Made by a program: the position numbers and the translations under genes. The notes under the pieces were generated by a model. It saw nothing but the letters and a program-made list of their open reading frames with translations. It made no database searches and was not told the DNA's origin. 64,000 nt of DNA from Pseudoduganella guangdongensis (GTDB taxonomy: Bacteria > Pseudomonadota > Gammaproteobacteria > Burkholderiales > Burkholderiaceae_D), in assembly GCF_009857475.1 (NCBI RefSeq), contig NZ_WWCJ01000002.1, positions 329,490 through 393,489 on the forward strand, given 5' to 3'. Positions within the stretch are counted from its first letter, which is position 1, and each line of letters begins with the position of its first letter. This document shows positions 46,616 to 55,839 of the stretch, in pieces.

Positions 46616-48247
46616 ATGCGCCTGAATACCCCTGTCTCGAACCAGGAATACATCCTGGATGATGGCAAGACCATCGTGTCCACCACCGACATGAAGGGCA
46701 AGATCACTTATGCCAATCCGTATTTCATCGAAGTCAGCGGTTTTGCCGAGGACGAGCTGATCGGCGCGCCGCAGAATATCCTGCGCCACCCCGACATGCC
46801 GGTGGAAGCCTTTGCCGACCTGTGGTCCACCATCAAGGCCGGCATGCCGTGGACCGGCCTGGTCAAAAACCGCTGCAAGAACGGCGATTTTTACTGGGTG
46901 CTGGCCAACGTCACGCCGGTGATCGAGGCTGGTCGCCATGTCGGCTATATGTCGGTGCGTACCAAGCCCAGCCGTGAACAGGTGGCGCAGGCCGATAGCC
47001 TGTACCGCGAAATCCGCGAAGGCAACCCGCGCTGCCTGCGCCTGGAACGCGGCCGCCTGGTGCAGCGCGGCTGGCGCAACTGGGCCGACCAGCTGCGCAA
47101 CCTGTCGCTGGCGCGCCACATCGGAATCGGCATGGGCGCGCTGACTGCCTTGCTGGCTTTCCTGGCCGTATCGGGCGCGGTGCAGGGCGCGCCGGCCTGG
47201 CTGACCGCCACCAATAGCGCGTTCATCGCCGCCACCCTGTATTTCTGGTATTCCCTGCACCGCGCGGTCGTGCTGCCGCTGCGCCAGGCCACCGGCTTTG
47301 CGCGCAAGATGGCGGGCGGCGACCTGACCGGGGTGATCGATATCGGCGCCGATAATGAAATGGGGCAGTTGCTGGCGGCGTTGCGTCAGACCAACGTCAA
47401 CCTGCACAGCATCATCGGCGACGTGCGCAACAACTTTGTGGAAATCCAGACCGCCACCAGCGAGATCGCCACCGGCAACCTGGACCTGTCGGGCCGCACC
47501 GAATCGCAGGCGTCCAGCCTGCAGCAGACGGCGGCCAGCATGGAGCAGCTCACCAGCAATGTGCAGCAGAGCGCGGCCAGCGTGCAGAACGCCAACGACC
47601 TGGCGGGGCGCGCCTCCAGCGTGGCGGCGGAGGGCGGCACCATCGTGTCGCAGGTGGTGCAGACCATGGACGATATCAGCCAGTCCTCGCGCAAGATCCT
47701 CGACATCATCGGCCTGATCGACGGCATCGCCTTCCAGACCAATATCCTTGCCCTGAACGCGGCGGTGGAAGCGGCGCGCGCCGGCGAGCAGGGCCGGGGG
47801 TTTGCCGTGGTCGCCTCGGAAGTACGCAACCTGGCGCAGCGCTCGGCGGCCGCCGCCAAGGATGTGAAATCGCTGATCGACAGCTCGATCGCCAAGGTTG
47901 ACGCCGGGGCGCGCCTGACCAGCAGCGCCGGCAGCACCATGAGCGAGGTGATCGCCTCGGTCAGCCGCGTCACCCACGTCATGGATGAAATCCAGAACGC
48001 CACGCGCGAGCAAAGCCGCGGCATCGGCCAGGTCAACCAGGCCGTGGTGCAGATTGACGACATCACCCAGCAAAACGCCGCCCTGGTGGAACAGGCGGCG
48101 GCCGCCACCACCAGCCTGGCACGCCAGGCCGAATGGGTGGCGCAGGCCTTTGCCGTGTTCAAGCTGGAACAGGCGGGGCAGCGCCCGGCGCGGCCGGCCC
48201 CGCGTCCATCGGTGCCGGTGCGCAGACAGGCGCTGCTGGTGCACTGA
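46616..48247 (+). CDS. Methyl-accepting chemotaxis protein with PAS domain (Aer-like)
   Basis: A 543-residue chemoreceptor. The N-terminal PAS domain (about 10-115: TDMKGKITYANPYFIEVSGF, KNGDFYWVLANVTPV) is of the Aer type and could bind FAD or a small ligand. Two membrane segments (about 170-210) are followed by HAMP and the signalling domain with the hairpin tip QTNILALNAAVEAARAGEQG (about 372-391). Aer homologues report redox or energy state. The gene interrupts a polysaccharide locus and has a hairpin after it. Confidence 0.9.
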   Translation: MRLNTPVSNQEYILDDGKTIVSTTDMKGKITYANPYFIEVSGFAEDELIGAPQNILRHPDMPVEAFADLWSTIKAGMPWTGLVKNRCKNGDFYWVLANVTPVIEAGRHVGYMSVRTKPSREQVAQADSLYREIREGNPRCLRLERGRLVQRGWRNWADQLRNLSLARHIGIGMGALTALLAFLAVSGAVQGAPAWLTATNSAFIAATLYFWYSLHRAVVLPLRQATGFARKMAGGDLTGVIDIGADNEMGQLLAALRQTNVNLHSIIGDVRNNFVEIQTATSEIATGNLDLSGRTESQASSLQQTAASMEQLTSNVQQSAASVQNANDLAGRASSVAAEGGTIVSQVVQTMDDISQSSRKILDIIGLIDGIAFQTNILALNAAVEAARAGEQGRGFAVVASEVRNLAQRSAAAAKDVKSLIDSSIAKVDAGARLTSSAGSTMSEVIASVSRVTHVMDEIQNATREQSRGIGQVNQAVVQIDDITQQNAALVEQAAAATTSLARQAEWVAQAFAVFKLEQAGQRPARPAPRPSVPVRRQALLVH

Positions 48248-48252
48248 CCGCC

Positions 48253-48286
48253 TTGCCCGCCGGGCTGGCGGCTGGCCCGGCGGCAA
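48253..48286 (+). terminator. Hairpin after the chemoreceptor gene
   Basis: TTGCCCGCCGGGC (48253-48265) pairs with GCCCGGCGGCAA (48275-48286) with one bulged C. The following ATTATTGTC is only weakly T-rich, so termination may be partial. Confidence 0.55.
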
Positions 48287-48290
48287 ATTA

Positions 48291-48321
48291 TTGTCAATTT
48301 TGTTGCATATTCGGCTATACT
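48291..48321 (+). promoter_or_regulatory. Candidate promoter of the glycosyltransferase-flippase operon
   Basis: TTGTCA (48291-48296) and TATACT (48316-48321) resemble sigma-70 elements, but the 19-base spacer is longer than ideal. They lie 31 bases upstream of the start at 48353, immediately after the chemoreceptor terminator. Confidence 0.45.
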
Positions 48322-48352
48322 CGGCGCAAACATAGGAGTTACTGCGCGGAGC

Positions 48353-49375
48353 ATGAAGGATGGGGATTTGAAGATCGGCTGGGTCATTTCGCATGACCGG
48401 GAATGGGCAGCGAGCCGGCTTCAGGGCTATCTGGTCCATGAATGGCTGCTGCGCCAGGGCGCCGATTCCACCATTTTGCTGGAGCGGTTCAACCGCGTGC
48501 CGTCGCCGCGCAGCTGGGCTTTCGTGAAAGCCGCCGTGCGCCTGCTGCGCAGCAAGTGCGACGTCGTCGTGTTCGAAGGCGGCGACTGGCCCATGATGCA
48601 GCTGGCCAAGCTGTGGCGTGCCAGCGGCCGCCGTGCCGTCGGCACCCGCTGCGATCCGATTCCCGGCGCCTACGACCGCGCCTACGACCTGACGGTGGTC
48701 CCCACCGCCGAACTGCAGCAGCGCCTGGCCATCGAGCGCGCGCGCGTGATCGATGACAGCGCCGAAATTCCTCCAGGCAAGTTCAAGACCGATTATGCCG
48801 GCGCGCCGCGCCTGAAAGTCGTCTGGATGGGGCACCAGGGTTATGCCGACTATATAGTCGGCCTCGTGGCGCGCCTGCAACAGCATCCCGCCATTGCCGC
48901 CCATTTTGAGTTTGAGCTGGTGTCCAAGGGTGAATTTGCCACGCGGCAATGGAGCGAGGCCACCGTGGCCGACGATATCCTGGCCTGCGACATCGCCCTG
49001 CTGGCGATCCCGGCCGGCACCTGGTTCCAGACCAAGTCGGCCAACCGCCTGGCGCTGATGATGGGCCTGGGCATGCCGGTGGTGGCCTCCCTGATCCCGT
49101 CCTACCGCAGCCTGGCCCAGCCGGGCGTGAACGGCCTGTTCATCGAATCGGACGACGCCATCGCCGACGCCTTGCTGGCGCTGCGCGACCCGGCCGTGCG
49201 CGCCGCCATGGGACAGCAGGCACGCCTGAGCGTGGCGGACCGCTACAGCATCGATGCGGTCGGCCCGCGCTGGCTGGCCGCCCTGCGCGACGCCTGGGCC
49301 GGCGGACCAAAGGCGCAGGGCGCCGCCGCGCCGTGGCGCTGGCTGGTGCGCCTGCTGCAAGCAGGGAGCCGCTAA
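48353..49375 (+). CDS. Glycosyltransferase (GT-B, family 4-like)
   Basis: A 340-residue GT-B-fold protein. The N-terminal KIGWVISHDREWAASRLQGYLVHEWLL and the C-terminal region AANRLALMMGLGMPVVASLIPSY (written ANRLALMMGLGMPVVAS in the protein) and GVNGLFIESDDAI fit nucleotide-sugar glycosyltransferases, although the canonical EX7E is not clear. It probably adds one sugar to the lipid-linked repeat at the cytoplasmic face. The next glycosyltransferase starts directly after its stop codon (TAA-ATG). Confidence 0.78.
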   Translation: MKDGDLKIGWVISHDREWAASRLQGYLVHEWLLRQGADSTILLERFNRVPSPRSWAFVKAAVRLLRSKCDVVVFEGGDWPMMQLAKLWRASGRRAVGTRCDPIPGAYDRAYDLTVVPTAELQQRLAIERARVIDDSAEIPPGKFKTDYAGAPRLKVVWMGHQGYADYIVGLVARLQQHPAIAAHFEFELVSKGEFATRQWSEATVADDILACDIALLAIPAGTWFQTKSANRLALMMGLGMPVVASLIPSYRSLAQPGVNGLFIESDDAIADALLALRDPAVRAAMGQQARLSVADRYSIDAVGPRWLAALRDAWAGGPKAQGAAAPWRWLVRLLQAGSR

Positions 49376-50266
49376 ATGCGCGTGCCTGCCGAGATCAGCG
49401 TCATTATCGCCACCATGGCGGCGCCCGAGCGCGCGCAAAGCCTGCAGCGCGCCATCGCCTCGGTGCGCGCCGCCAGCACGCGGCCGGTGCAAGTGATCGT
49501 GGTGGTGAACGGCGCGCGCAGCGAGGCCGGCCTGCTCGAATGGCTGCGCCAGCAGACCGATGTGCTGCTGGAGCTGGCGCCCGAGCCGTCCCTGCCCAAG
49601 GCCATCCTGCGCGGGCGCGAACTGGTGCAAACGCCGTACTTCGCCACCCTGGACGACGACGATGAATTCCTGCCTGGCGCCCTCGATTGCCGCATGCAGC
49701 GCATGCAGCAAGCCGACCAGCCGGCCCTGGTGGTCACCAACGGCATCCGGCGCACGGCCGAGGGCGACCGCCTCACTTACAGCAGCATGGCCAATATCGA
49801 GCAGCGCCCGCTGCCGGCCCTGTTCGACTTCACCTGGCTGCAAAGCTGCAACGGCCTGTACCGCAGCGAGGCCGTGGGCCCAGACTGGTTTGCCAATTAC
49901 CACGCCTACGCCGAATGGACCTGGCTGGCCTTCTCGCTGGCGCAGGCCGGCAAGTGCATCGGCGTGGTCGACGCGCCCACCTACGTCAACAACGACACGC
50001 CCGGTTCGCTGTCCAAGTCGGCCAGCTATTTCGCGGCCTATTTCGCCTTGTTCCAGCGCATGCTGGCCGTGCGCCCGCCGCCGAATATTGAAAAGCTGGT
50101 GCGCCGCCGCCTGGGCGCCTGCCTGCACGAGGATTCGGTGCGCGCCCTGGCCGCCGGCCGCCGCGCCGACGCCTGGCTGGCCCACCTGCGCAGCCTGGGC
50201 CAGCCCGGTGGCTTGCGTTTCCTCAGCTACACCCGGCGCCTGCTGCCGGGCTGGCCACAAGACTGA
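49376..50266 (+). CDS. Family 2 glycosyltransferase
   Basis: A 296-residue GT-A enzyme. ISVIIATMAAPERAQSLQRAI is the usual GT2 start, and FATLDDDDEFLPGALD holds the metal-binding DxD. It is expected to use a UDP- or TDP-sugar in extending the repeat unit. Its stop shares one base with the flippase start (TGATG), so glycosyltransferase and flippase are co-translated. Confidence 0.9.
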   Translation: MRVPAEISVIIATMAAPERAQSLQRAIASVRAASTRPVQVIVVVNGARSEAGLLEWLRQQTDVLLELAPEPSLPKAILRGRELVQTPYFATLDDDDEFLPGALDCRMQRMQQADQPALVVTNGIRRTAEGDRLTYSSMANIEQRPLPALFDFTWLQSCNGLYRSEAVGPDWFANYHAYAEWTWLAFSLAQAGKCIGVVDAPTYVNNDTPGSLSKSASYFAAYFALFQRMLAVRPPPNIEKLVRRRLGACLHEDSVRALAAGRRADAWLAHLRSLGQPGGLRFLSYTRRLLPGWPQD

Positions 50267-51738
50267 TGGCTAAGCCAGCGGGCAATAGCGTGGTGCGCGG
50301 CGCCATGATTTACGTGGCGTTGCGCTGGACCGACCGGCTGATCGGCATCATCAGCACGGTGGTGCTGGCGCGCCTGCTCGCGCCGGACGATTTCGGCATC
50401 GTCGCCATGACGGCGCTGGCGGTGGGCCTGATTGACGTTCTGCTCGACCTGGGCGTGAACGTGGCCCTGATCCAGAATCCGAATCCGAGCAAGGCCGACT
50501 ATGACACGGCCTGGACCTTGCGCCTGCTGCAGGCGCTGGCCTCGATGCTGCTGCTGTGCCTGATCGCCCCGCTGGCGGCGCGCTATTTCCACGAGCCGCG
50601 CGTGCTGCCGGTGCTGCTGGTGATGTCGACCGCCGCGGTGATCGCCGCCTGCGAAAATATTGGTATCGTCACCTTCCAGAAGGAAATGCGGGCCGACCGC
50701 GATTTCGTCTTCACCTTCTCGCGCCGCCTGCTGGGCCTGGTGGTCACCGTGGTGCTGGCCTGGGTCCTGCGCGATTACTGGGCGCTGGTCTGGGGCACCC
50801 TGGTGTCGCGCCTGTTCGGCGTCTTCCTCAGCTACCGCATGCACCCGATGCGCTGCGGCTTCAGCCTGGCCAGTTTCAAGGCGATTTTCGGCGTGTCGCA
50901 ATGGAACCTGATCAATAGCGTCGGCCGTTACCTCAACAATAATCTGCATAAGATGATTGTCGGCAACCGCTTCGACAGCACCACCATCGGCGGCTACACC
51001 CTGGCCGAGGAGATTTCCGCCATGCCCGCCACGGAAATCCTGTCGCCCATCAACCGCATCCTGTTCCCGGCCTTCGTGCGGGCGCGCCAGGACCTGGCCG
51101 AACTCAAGCGCATGTTCCTGCTGGCGCAGGGCGTGCAGTGCCTGATCGCCATCCCGGCCAGCTGCGGCCTGGCCCTGGTGGCGCCGGAAGTGGTGCACCT
51201 GATGCTGGGCGAGAAGTGGGCCTTCGTCGTGCCCTTCGTCCAGGTGCTGTCGCTGGGCAGCATCGTGCAGGCCATCACCACCTGCAGCGGCTACGTGCTG
51301 CTGGCGCAAAGCTGGAACCGCGCCGCCACCCTGACCACCTGGATCCAGGTCGTGCTATTCGGCCTGGGCTGCTTCCTGTTGCCGGCGGCCTCGCCCGCGC
51401 TGGACCTGGCCTGGCTGCGCGTGGCGGTCGGCGCCGCCGGCCTGCTGAGCGCCTTGCTGATGCTGCGCCGTTGCTTGCCGCTGGTGGGCTGGGGCGATAT
51501 GCTGGGGACGATCCTGCGCCCGCTGCTGGCGGCAGCGGCCATGGCGGCCGTGCTGGTGCAGCCGGCGCCGTGGCTGGCCGGCTCGGTGCTGCTGGCGCTG
51601 CTGGTCAAGGTCGTGCTGGGGGCGCTGGTGTACGGCGCGGTCTTGCTCGGCCTGTGGCTACTGCTGGGAAAACCTTTCGGTGCAGAAACGTATCTGCTGG
51701 AAAAGGTGTTGCGCCGCACCACCGGCGCGCCGCGCTAG
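50266..51738 (+). CDS. Polysaccharide flippase (Wzx-type, MATE/MVF fold)
   Basis: A 490-residue polytopic membrane protein with about 12-14 helices. The N-terminal VVRGAMIYVALRWTDRLIGIISTVVLARLLAPDDFG and PNPSKADYDTAWTLRLLQ are typical of WzxC-like lipopolysaccharide biosynthesis proteins that move undecaprenyl-linked repeats across the inner membrane. The last gene of the 48353 operon; 250 bases of regulatory DNA follow. Confidence 0.92.
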   Translation: MAKPAGNSVVRGAMIYVALRWTDRLIGIISTVVLARLLAPDDFGIVAMTALAVGLIDVLLDLGVNVALIQNPNPSKADYDTAWTLRLLQALASMLLLCLIAPLAARYFHEPRVLPVLLVMSTAAVIAACENIGIVTFQKEMRADRDFVFTFSRRLLGLVVTVVLAWVLRDYWALVWGTLVSRLFGVFLSYRMHPMRCGFSLASFKAIFGVSQWNLINSVGRYLNNNLHKMIVGNRFDSTTIGGYTLAEEISAMPATEILSPINRILFPAFVRARQDLAELKRMFLLAQGVQCLIAIPASCGLALVAPEVVHLMLGEKWAFVVPFVQVLSLGSIVQAITTCSGYVLLAQSWNRAATLTTWIQVVLFGLGCFLLPAASPALDLAWLRVAVGAAGLLSALLMLRRCLPLVGWGDMLGTILRPLLAAAAMAAVLVQPAPWLAGSVLLALLVKVVLGALVYGAVLLGLWLLLGKPFGAETYLLEKVLRRTTGAPR

Positions 51739-51988
51739 CGTGAAAGGTTGTGACAAGCGCAGCAGAGGCGTGTAAAATTGACAAGGCATGACAAATGGTC
51801 AATCAAGTTATCACATTTGCACAATTTATGTGGTGACGCAGCAACAGACATTTGTAACACTCCAGCGCCCCTTCCGAGAAGGGCAGCCCTGCACTGGCGG
51901 CAAGATTGTTAAACCCGGCATTGCAATGTGGCGGGAGCTAGCATATGGTTATCATAAATATAACGCGTGATTCTGTCAGGAACTGAAT
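51739..51988 (+). promoter_or_regulatory. AT-richer leader and promoter region of the tviB-prsR operon
   Basis: A 250-base region with lower GC than its surroundings. A sigma-70-like pair TTGCAA (51921-51926) and TATGGT (51944-51949) has a 17-base spacer. Further upstream are an inverted repeat ATTGAC-N15-GTCAAT (51777-51803) and an imperfect one TCACAT...ATGTGGTGA (51811-51836), possible regulator sites. A 60-codon open frame here looks non-coding. Confidence 0.5.
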
Positions 51989-53275
51989 ATGAAAAACTCG
52001 GTGGTTGCGGTCGTCGGTCTGGGCTATGTGGGCTTGCCCCTGGCAGTAGAGTTCGGCAAGAAGCGCAAGACGATCGGCTTCGATCTGTCGCAGTCCAAAA
52101 TTGAAAACTACCGCAATTTCTGCGACCCGACCGGCGAAGTGTCGGAACAGGAACTGCGCGAAGCGACCCAACTGAGCGTCACCTATGACCCGGCTGCGCT
52201 GGCCGAAGCCGACATTATCGTGGTGGCCGTGCCGACCCCGGTCGACAACGCCCACGCGCCCGATTTCAGTCCCCTGGTCGGCGCCTCGACCACGGTCGGC
52301 AAGCACATGAAAAAAGGCGCCATCGTCGTATACGAATCGACGGTCTACCCGGGCGCCACCGAGGAAGTCTGCATCCCGGTGCTGGAAAAGCATTCCGGCC
52401 TGAAATGGCTGCAGGATTTCAACGTCGGCTATTCGCCGGAGCGCATTAATCCGGGCGATAAGCAGCACCGTTTAACCACCATCCTGAAAGTGGTGTCCGG
52501 CGATACTCCGGCAACCCTGGATCAAGTGGCTAAACTGTATGAGTCGATCGTGACGGCCGGCGTATACCGCGCATCCTCCGTGAAAGTGGCGGAAGCGGCC
52601 AAGGTCATTGAAAACACCCAGCGCGACCTGAACATCGCGCTGATGAACGAACTGGCTATCATCTTCGACAAGGTCGGCATCGATACGCTGGAAGTACTGC
52701 AGGCGGCGGGCACCAAGTGGAATTTCCTGCCGTTCCGCCCGGGCCTGGTGGGCGGCCACTGCATCGGCGTCGATCCTTATTACCTGACCCACAAGGCTGA
52801 TATGATCGGCTACCACCCGCAGGTGATCCTGGCGGGGCGCCGCATCAACGACGGCATGGCCAAGTTTGTGGCCGAAAAGACCGTCAAGCAAATGATCGCG
52901 GCGGGCAGCCATATCAAGGGCGCGAAAGTGAATGTGCTGGGCCTGACCTTCAAGGAAAACTGCCCGGACCTGCGCAACTCGAAAGTGGCGGACGTGGTGT
53001 TTGAGCTGCAATCCTACGGCCTGGACGTGCACGTGCACGACCCGGTGGCCGATGCCGAGGAGTCGGTGCACGAATACGGCATCCGCCTGGAGTCGTGGGA
53101 CAGCCTGCCGCAAGCCGACGCGCTGGTGGCGGCGGTGTCGCACAAGGAGCTGCTGGCCTTGTCGCTGGGCGATCTGTCCGCCAAGCTCAATCCTGGCGGT
53201 TGTTTCATCGACGTGAAGTCGGCATTCAATATGGCAGGCCTGCAAGAAGCTGGTTACAGCGTCTGGCGCCTGTAA
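51989..53275 (+). CDS. tviB: UDP-HexNAc 6-dehydrogenase (TviB/WbpO-like)
   Basis: A 428-residue nucleotide-sugar dehydrogenase oxidising UDP-N-acetylhexosamine to the uronic acid with NAD+. The Rossmann motif [17 protein letters not shown] is at the N terminus, catalytic Cys in [17 protein letters not shown], and the C-terminal UDP-binding domain begins near [20 protein letters not shown]. The sequence is closer to TviB/WbpO than to UDP-glucose dehydrogenase. The adjacent epimerase supports N-acetylhexosaminuronic acid production. Confidence 0.88.
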   Translation: MKNSVVAVVGLGYVGLPLAVEFGKKRKTIGFDLSQSKIENYRNFCDPTGEVSEQELREATQLSVTYDPAALAEADIIVVAVPTPVDNAHAPDFSPLVGASTTVGKHMKKGAIVVYESTVYPGATEEVCIPVLEKHSGLKWLQDFNVGYSPERINPGDKQHRLTTILKVVSGDTPATLDQVAKLYESIVTAGVYRASSVKVAEAAKVIENTQRDLNIALMNELAIIFDKVGIDTLEVLQAAGTKWNFLPFRPGLVGGHCIGVDPYYLTHKADMIGYHPQVILAGRRINDGMAKFVAEKTVKQMIAAGSHIKGAKVNVLGLTFKENCPDLRNSKVADVVFELQSYGLDVHVHDPVADAEESVHEYGIRLESWDSLPQADALVAAVSHKELLALSLGDLSAKLNPGGCFIDVKSAFNMAGLQEAGYSVWRL

Positions 53276-53310
53276 TAAAAAGAAGTACTAGGGAGCCTGG
53301 GAGGGCGGTA

Positions 53311-54354
53311 GTGGGCAAGTTCGACGATGTGCGGCTGCATTTGCGTGGCCAGCGATACCATTGGCTGGTGACGGGTGCTGCCGGTTTTATCGGCTCCAAC
53401 CTGGTGGAGGCGCTGCTCAAGCTCGGCCAGCAGGTCACGGGCCTGGACAACTTCGCCACCGGCCACCAGCACAACCTGGACCAGGTGCGCGAAGCCGTGG
53501 GCACCCAGGCCTGGGCCTCCTTCTCCTTTATCGAAGGCGATATCCGCGACCTGGCCACCTGCCACGCCGCTTGCGCCGGCAAGGACTTCATCCTGCACCA
53601 GGCCGCGCTGGGTTCGGTCAGCCGCTCGATCGACGATCCGCTGCTGACCAACAGCGCCAACGTGACCGGCTTCCTGCACATGCTGGTGGCGGCGCGCGAC
53701 GCCAAGGCCAGGCGCTTCGTGTACGCCGCATCCAGCTCCACCTACGGCGACCATCCCGGCCTGCCGAAAGTGGAGGACACCATCGGCCGGCCGCTGTCGC
53801 CGTATGCCGTCACCAAGTACGTCAACGAGCTGTACGCCGACGTTTTCGCGCGCACCTATGGCATGCAAACCATCGGCCTGCGCTATTTCAATGTGTTCGG
53901 CCCGCGCCAGGATCCGGAAGGTGCTTACGCCGCCGTGATTCCGCAGTGGGTCTCCGCCCTGATCCGCAACCGTCCGCTGTTCATCAACGGCGACGGTGAA
54001 ACCAGCCGCGATTTCTGCTTTATCGACAATGTCGTGCAAGCAAACTTGCTGGCAGCCCTGGCCGACCGCCCCGAAGCGGTCAACCAGGTGTACAACGTGG
54101 CGCTCAATGAGCGCACCAGCCTCAACCAGCTGTACCTGATGATGCGCGATTTGCTGCAGGAGCGTTTCCCGCACTTGCGCCAGCACCAGGCACAGTACCA
54201 GGGCTTCCGGGCCGGCGACGTGCGCCATTCGCAGGCTGATATCAGCAAGGCGCGCGAGCTGTTGGGATTCGAGCCGACCCACCGTATTGGTGACGGCTTG
54301 CAAGAGGCCATGGATTGGTACGTCAGCCACCTGGCCCCGCAAAACCAGGGATAA
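53311..54354 (+). CDS. tviC: UDP-N-acetylglucosamine 4-epimerase (TviC/WbpP-like)
   Basis: A 347-residue extended short-chain dehydrogenase. [17 protein letters not shown] binds NAD+, and the catalytic residues are in [10 protein letters not shown] (Ser/Thr) and [13 protein letters not shown] (Tyr, Lys). It interconverts UDP-GlcNAc/GalNAc or their uronic acids. The start is a GTG at 53311 behind GGGAGGG; longer in-frame starts would run into tviB. The N-terminal extension [20 protein letters not shown] is typical of WbpP/TviC. Confidence 0.87.
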   Translation: MGKFDDVRLHLRGQRYHWLVTGAAGFIGSNLVEALLKLGQQVTGLDNFATGHQHNLDQVREAVGTQAWASFSFIEGDIRDLATCHAACAGKDFILHQAALGSVSRSIDDPLLTNSANVTGFLHMLVAARDAKARRFVYAASSSTYGDHPGLPKVEDTIGRPLSPYAVTKYVNELYADVFARTYGMQTIGLRYFNVFGPRQDPEGAYAAVIPQWVSALIRNRPLFINGDGETSRDFCFIDNVVQANLLAALADRPEAVNQVYNVALNERTSLNQLYLMMRDLLQERFPHLRQHQAQYQGFRAGDVRHSQADISKARELLGFEPTHRIGDGLQEAMDWYVSHLAPQNQG

Positions 54355-54420
54355 AGAAAGGCGCGAAGGCACCGCGCGCCTTCGCAGCCTGCATAAGAAG
54401 TCAAGCGGGAGGGAATAAAA

Positions 54421-55824
54421 ATGCTAAGAATTTCCAATCACTACATATCCAAGGTCGTGTTCAGCCTGCTCTTCATGGAAGTGTTCATCCTGATTGGCTC
54501 GTTCTACGCGGGCGCGGGACTGCGCTTCTTCGACGGTGAGCAGTTCGTGGTCCCGCAGCTCGACCACTTCTTCATGTCGGCCTGCATTTTCGCCGCCGCC
54601 ATCGTGTTCAGCATGAGCGCGCTGGGCATGTACCAGATCAACTTCCAGGAAGGCTTGCGCAATCCCTTCTTCCTGCAGTTGATGCCCTCGTTCGCCATGG
54701 GCTTTTGCATCCTGACCCTGATCTTCTACCTGGCGCCCGACCTGTACTTCGGGCGCGGCATCCTGGTGCTGGTGTTCCTGATCGCCGGCACCGGCATCCT
54801 GCTGGCGCGCGCCATGTTCCTGAAAACCTCGCGCTCGCATTTCCTGGCCACCCGCATCATCTTCCTCGGCGGCGGCGGCATGGCCAAGGAGTGCGGCGAG
54901 CTGGCCACGCGCGACACCAATTACCGCAAATACGATATCGCCGGCTACGTCGCCATGCCATCGGAAGAGGTGTGCGTGCCGCATAGCAAGCTGCTGCACC
55001 TGCCGGAAGGCGGCTCCCTGGTGGCCCTGGCCAATGCCCAGCGCGTGTCGGAAATCGTGGTCTCGGTGCAGAACCGCCGCGGCGGCGCCTTCCCCATCAA
55101 GGAACTGCTCGAGTGCAAGCTGTACGGCATCCAGGTCACCGACGCCGCCACCTTCTTCGAGCGCGAGACCTACCAGATCCGGGTCGAGTCGGTGCAGCCG
55201 TCCTGGCTGGTGTTCGGCGGCGGCTTCGACCAGAGCTTCATGCGCACCTTCATGAAGCGCACGGTGGACCTGGTGGCCAGCCTGTCGCTGCTGGTGGTGT
55301 CCCTGCCGGTCATGATCATCACCGCCATCGCCATCGTGATCGAGGATGGCGCGCCGATCTTCTACTCGCAGGAGCGGGTCGGCAAGGACGGCCACGTGTT
55401 CCGCGTGCTGAAGTTCCGCAGCATGTTCAAGAATGCGGAAAAGAATGGCACGCCGCAGTGGGCCTCCAAGAACGATCCGCGCATCACGCGCGTCGGCAAC
55501 ATCATCCGCAAGCTGCGCATCGATGAACTGCCGCAAATCCTGAACGTGCTGAAAGGCGAGATGTCCTTCGTTGGTCCGCGCCCGGAGCGTCCCTATTTCG
55601 TCGAGCAACTGACCGAGCGCGTGCCTTACTACAATGTGCGCCACAGCATCAAGCCGGGCATCACGGGCTGGGCCCAGGTGCGCTACGGCTATGGCGACAC
55701 GGTGGAGGACGCGCTGCAGAAGCTGCAATACGACCTGTACTATGTGAAGAACAACAGCCTGCTGCTCGACGTGCTGTGCCTGATCGACACCGTCAAGGTG
55801 GTCCTGTTCAGGGGGGGCCGTTAA
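54421..55824 (+). CDS. XrtA/PEP-CTERM-type polyprenyl-phosphate sugar transferase
   Basis: A 467-residue initiating transferase. The N-terminal half has about four or five membrane helices and a Rossmann-like segment (IIFLGGGGMAKECGELA). The C-terminal bacterial sugar transferase domain has KRTVDLVASLSLLVVSLPVM, FYSQERVGKDGHVFRVLKFRSM and RIDELPQILNVLKGEMSFVGPRPER. This architecture next to prsK and prsR matches the TIGR03013 PEP-CTERM-associated sugar transferase. It loads the first sugar phosphate onto undecaprenyl phosphate. Confidence 0.92.
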   Translation: MLRISNHYISKVVFSLLFMEVFILIGSFYAGAGLRFFDGEQFVVPQLDHFFMSACIFAAAIVFSMSALGMYQINFQEGLRNPFFLQLMPSFAMGFCILTLIFYLAPDLYFGRGILVLVFLIAGTGILLARAMFLKTSRSHFLATRIIFLGGGGMAKECGELATRDTNYRKYDIAGYVAMPSEEVCVPHSKLLHLPEGGSLVALANAQRVSEIVVSVQNRRGGAFPIKELLECKLYGIQVTDAATFFERETYQIRVESVQPSWLVFGGGFDQSFMRTFMKRTVDLVASLSLLVVSLPVMIITAIAIVIEDGAPIFYSQERVGKDGHVFRVLKFRSMFKNAEKNGTPQWASKNDPRITRVGNIIRKLRIDELPQILNVLKGEMSFVGPRPERPYFVEQLTERVPYYNVRHSIKPGITGWAQVRYGYGDTVEDALQKLQYDLYYVKNNSLLLDVLCLIDTVKVVLFRGGR

Positions 55825-55839
55825 GGACATGGGGGTCTG

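Noticed and set aside
46448..50260. A 1270-codon open frame on the minus strand opposite the chemoreceptor and two glycosyltransferases
   Set aside because: It has no recognisable domain, and its composition (Gln, His, Arg, Gly, Ala) is what the reverse complement of GC-rich coding sequence gives. The plus-strand genes there have clear families and ribosome-binding sites.
51929..51944. TGGCGGGAGCTAGCAT upstream of tviB as a sigma-54 promoter
   Set aside because: Only 9 bases separate the GG and GC pairs instead of the required 10, and the flanking consensus is poor. A sigma-70-like pair overlaps it.
51788..51970. A 60-codon open frame in the tviB leader
   Set aside because: No ribosome-binding site or recognisable protein pattern; it lies over inverted repeats and the predicted promoter.
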